From JBDTMT01 sp033764095 (GTDB taxonomy: Bacteria > Desulfobacterota > Binatia > HRBIN30 > CADEER01): a stretch of 6,077 nt of DNA. Positions 4,900 through 6,077 of this stretch are shown piece by piece. Location: assembly GCA_033764095.1 (NCBI GenBank), contig JANRJF010000326.1:1-6077 (forward strand), in the 5' to 3' direction. The notes beneath the pieces are model-generated. The model made no database searches and was not told where the DNA came from. It worked only from the letters and a program-made list of their open reading frames with translations. The first letter of the stretch is position 1; the number at the start of each line of letters is the position of its first letter. The position numbers and the translations under genes were made by a program.

Positions 4900-5994
4900 A
4901 TGCCGGTCGGCATGATCACCCGCGGCGACGACTACCCCCTGCACCAGACGGCCGACCCGATCGCCCAGGCAGCGGGCGGCGCGCGCAACTTCTACGACCG
5001 CTACTTCTTCAACGGTTACACCCGCGACGGCAGCCTCTTCCTCGCCGCCGCGATGGGCGTATACCCCAACCGCGACGTCGCCGACGCCGCCTTCAACCTG
5101 GTGCACCGCGGCCGCCAGCACGTCGTGCGCGCCTCGCGGCGCGGCATCGGCGATCGCATGACGTCGCAGGTCGGCCCGATCCGCGTCGAGGTGGTCGAGC
5201 CGCTGCGGCGCCTGCGCCTGATCGTCGAGCCGAACCCGCACGGGCTGAGCGCCGACCTGCTCTTCAGCGGTCGTGTGGCGCCGATCGAGGAGCCGCGCTT
5301 CCACCGCGCCCACCAGGGACGCGTGTTCATGGATTCGACGCGCCTCACCCAGCACGTCGCGATCGAGGGCACGGTGACGGTTGGCGGCGAGACCATCCGC
5401 CTCGGCGCCGAGCAGTGCTGGGGCTCGCGCGACCGCTCCTGGGGCATCCGCCCGATCGGCGAGCGCGAGCCCGTCGCGCCGACGCCGTCGAGTTTCTTCT
5501 GGCTGTGGGCGCCGGTGAACTTCCCCGACCTGTGCACCCATTTCGACGTCAACGAGGAGTCCGACGGCTCGCGCTGGCACGAGGCCGGCATGCTCGCCAC
5601 CCCGGGCGGCCCGATCGAGACCGCCGCCGCCGTCGGCCACCGGCTCGAGCTCGAGTCGGGCACGCGCCGCGCCCGGCGCGCCACCATCACGCTCACCCGC
5701 GCCTCCGGCGAGCTGCTGCCGATCGAGATGACGCCACTCTACAACTTCGCCATGGTCGGGCTGGGCTACAATCACCCGCAGTGGGGTCACGGCATGGTCG
5801 TCGGCGACGACGTCGTCGACGGCGAGTCGTTCCTGCTCAGCGAGATCGACCCGACCTCACCGATGCAGCTGCATATCCAGGCGGTCTGCGAGGCCCGCCT
5901 CGGCTCGCGCACCGGCATCGGCGTGCTGGAGCAGCTCATCATCGGGCCACATGCGCCCTCGGGGTTGAAGGAGTTGCTGGACTTCGCGCCCTGA
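4900..5994 (+). CDS. Uncharacterised protein, possible two-part lipocalin-like fold
   Basis: This 364-residue protein has no signal peptide or membrane segment, so it is probably cytoplasmic. I recognise the style of a family of hypothetical proteins found in actinobacteria and other lipid- or steroid-metabolising bacteria, but no member with a proven function. Visible landmarks are DDYPLHQTADPI (10-21), FYDRYFFNGYTRDG (31-44), VGPIRVEVVEPLRRLRL (91-107), WGSRDRSWGIRP (174-185), FFWLWAPVNF (199-208), THFDVNEESDG (213-223) and NHPQWGHGMV (291-300). The alternating strands and the W-D-WG motif are reminiscent of AttH/CrtC-type double-lipocalin proteins; this link is inference. The ATG at 4912 is an equally plausible start, giving MITRGDDYPLHQ. 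Neither start has a clear Shine-Dalgarno site, so translation may be leaderless or weak. The gene is divergent from paralog B and is followed after 15 nt by a long palindrome. Its company with a Ltp-type thiolase would fit lipid metabolism, but the two are far apart. Confidence 0.75.
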   Translation: MPVGMITRGDDYPLHQTADPIAQAAGGARNFYDRYFFNGYTRDGSLFLAAAMGVYPNRDVADAAFNLVHRGRQHVVRASRRGIGDRMTSQVGPIRVEVVEPLRRLRLIVEPNPHGLSADLLFSGRVAPIEEPRFHRAHQGRVFMDSTRLTQHVAIEGTVTVGGETIRLGAEQCWGSRDRSWGIRPIGEREPVAPTPSSFFWLWAPVNFPDLCTHFDVNEESDGSRWHEAGMLATPGGPIETAAAVGHRLELESGTRRARRATITLTRASGELLPIEMTPLYNFAMVGLGYNHPQWGHGMVVGDDVVDGESFLLSEIDPTSPMQLHIQAVCEARLGSRTGIGVLEQLIIGPHAPSGLKELLDFAP

Positions 5995-6009
5995 GCGCTT
6001 TCACCACCA

Positions 6010-6075
6010 AGGCACAAAGACACAAAGGCCCACGGACCGATCGATCGGTCCGTGGGCCTTTGTGTCTTTGTGCCT
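6010..6075. terminator. 66-bp perfect palindrome, likely bidirectional terminator or dispersed repeat
   Basis: The arms 6010-6042 and 6043-6075 are exact reverse complements with no spacer, centred on GATC|GATC. Outside them there is one mismatch (6009/6076) and then a further pair (6008/6077) at the window edge, so the repeat may extend further. The inner 16 bp of each arm (GGCCCACGGACCGATC) are GC-rich. The outer part is built from near-identical octamers, GGCACAAA and GACACAAA. Read on either strand, an A-rich flank precedes and a T-rich flank (TTTGTGTCTTTGTG) follows the GC-rich core, as in bidirectional intrinsic terminators. It lies 15 nt after the stop at 5994. The perfect symmetry is more than termination needs, so a mobile or REP-like palindromic repeat is an alternative. 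Confidence 0.75.
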
Positions 6076-6077
6076 GG

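Noticed and set aside
4786..5790. Minus-strand frames opposite the 4900-5994 gene (4786-5790, 5016-5696)
   Set aside because: The plus-strand frame has the aromatic, motif-rich composition of a real protein; the antisense products are Arg/Ala-rich and featureless.
6010..6075. CRISPR or tandem repeat array reading of the CACAAAG octamers
   Set aside because: Only two octamer units exist per arm, with no spacers; the structure is a palindrome, not an array.

Overview
The window is a GC-rich bacterial chromosomal fragment with six protein genes: one cut by the left edge, and four of the other five predicted to be exported or of unknown function. The high GC content, a Thr/Pro-rich stalk lipoprotein, a Ltp-type thiolase and families rich in hypothetical secreted proteins suggest an uncultured Desulfobacterota-like or Binatota-like lineage. 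That placement is inference from style only; no marker gene is present. I see no RNA gene, CRISPR array, transposase, integrase, attachment site or replication origin.

Left part (1-2260, all on the minus strand). The window opens inside the N-terminus of a thiolase-like lipid-transfer protein (222 to 1). Upstream of it, past a 15-bp GC-rich hairpin, lies a 600-residue lipoprotein (2098 to 296). It has two cysteine-bearing globular domains joined by a 141-residue Thr/Pro/Arg/Ala stalk. This gene has a convincing Shine-Dalgarno site and its own candidate promoter (2175-2204). It is separated from the next gene upstream by a textbook intrinsic terminator (2225-2259).

Middle part (2300-4850). 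Two paralogous secreted proteins of about 210 residues, roughly 55% identical by eye and with six conserved cysteines, lie on the minus strand (2926 to 2300 and 4747 to 4115). A HEAT-repeat exported protein runs between them on the plus strand (3185-4081, TTG start). Both paralogs have a G-run ribosome binding site exactly 6 nt from ATG. Both also have an upstream TTGACA with a TAT-type -10 box 18 nt away. The first paralog has a long leader of roughly 195 nt, with a C(UUCG)G hairpin and a G-rich tract near its 5' end.

Right part (4850-6077). A plus-strand gene encodes a 364-residue cytoplasmic protein of an uncharacterised family, possibly with a two-part lipocalin-like fold. It is followed after 15 nt by a 66-bp perfect palindrome that reaches almost to the window edge and looks like a bidirectional terminator or dispersed repeat.

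How the genes work together is unclear. Most units look separately transcribed: minus-strand genes with their own promoters, a convergent pair at 4081/4115 and divergent pairs at 2926/3185 and 4747/4900. The common theme is the cell envelope and lipid metabolism, but no pathway can be read from this fragment. The best candidate for something undescribed is the paralogous six-cysteine secreted family with its shared upstream elements.
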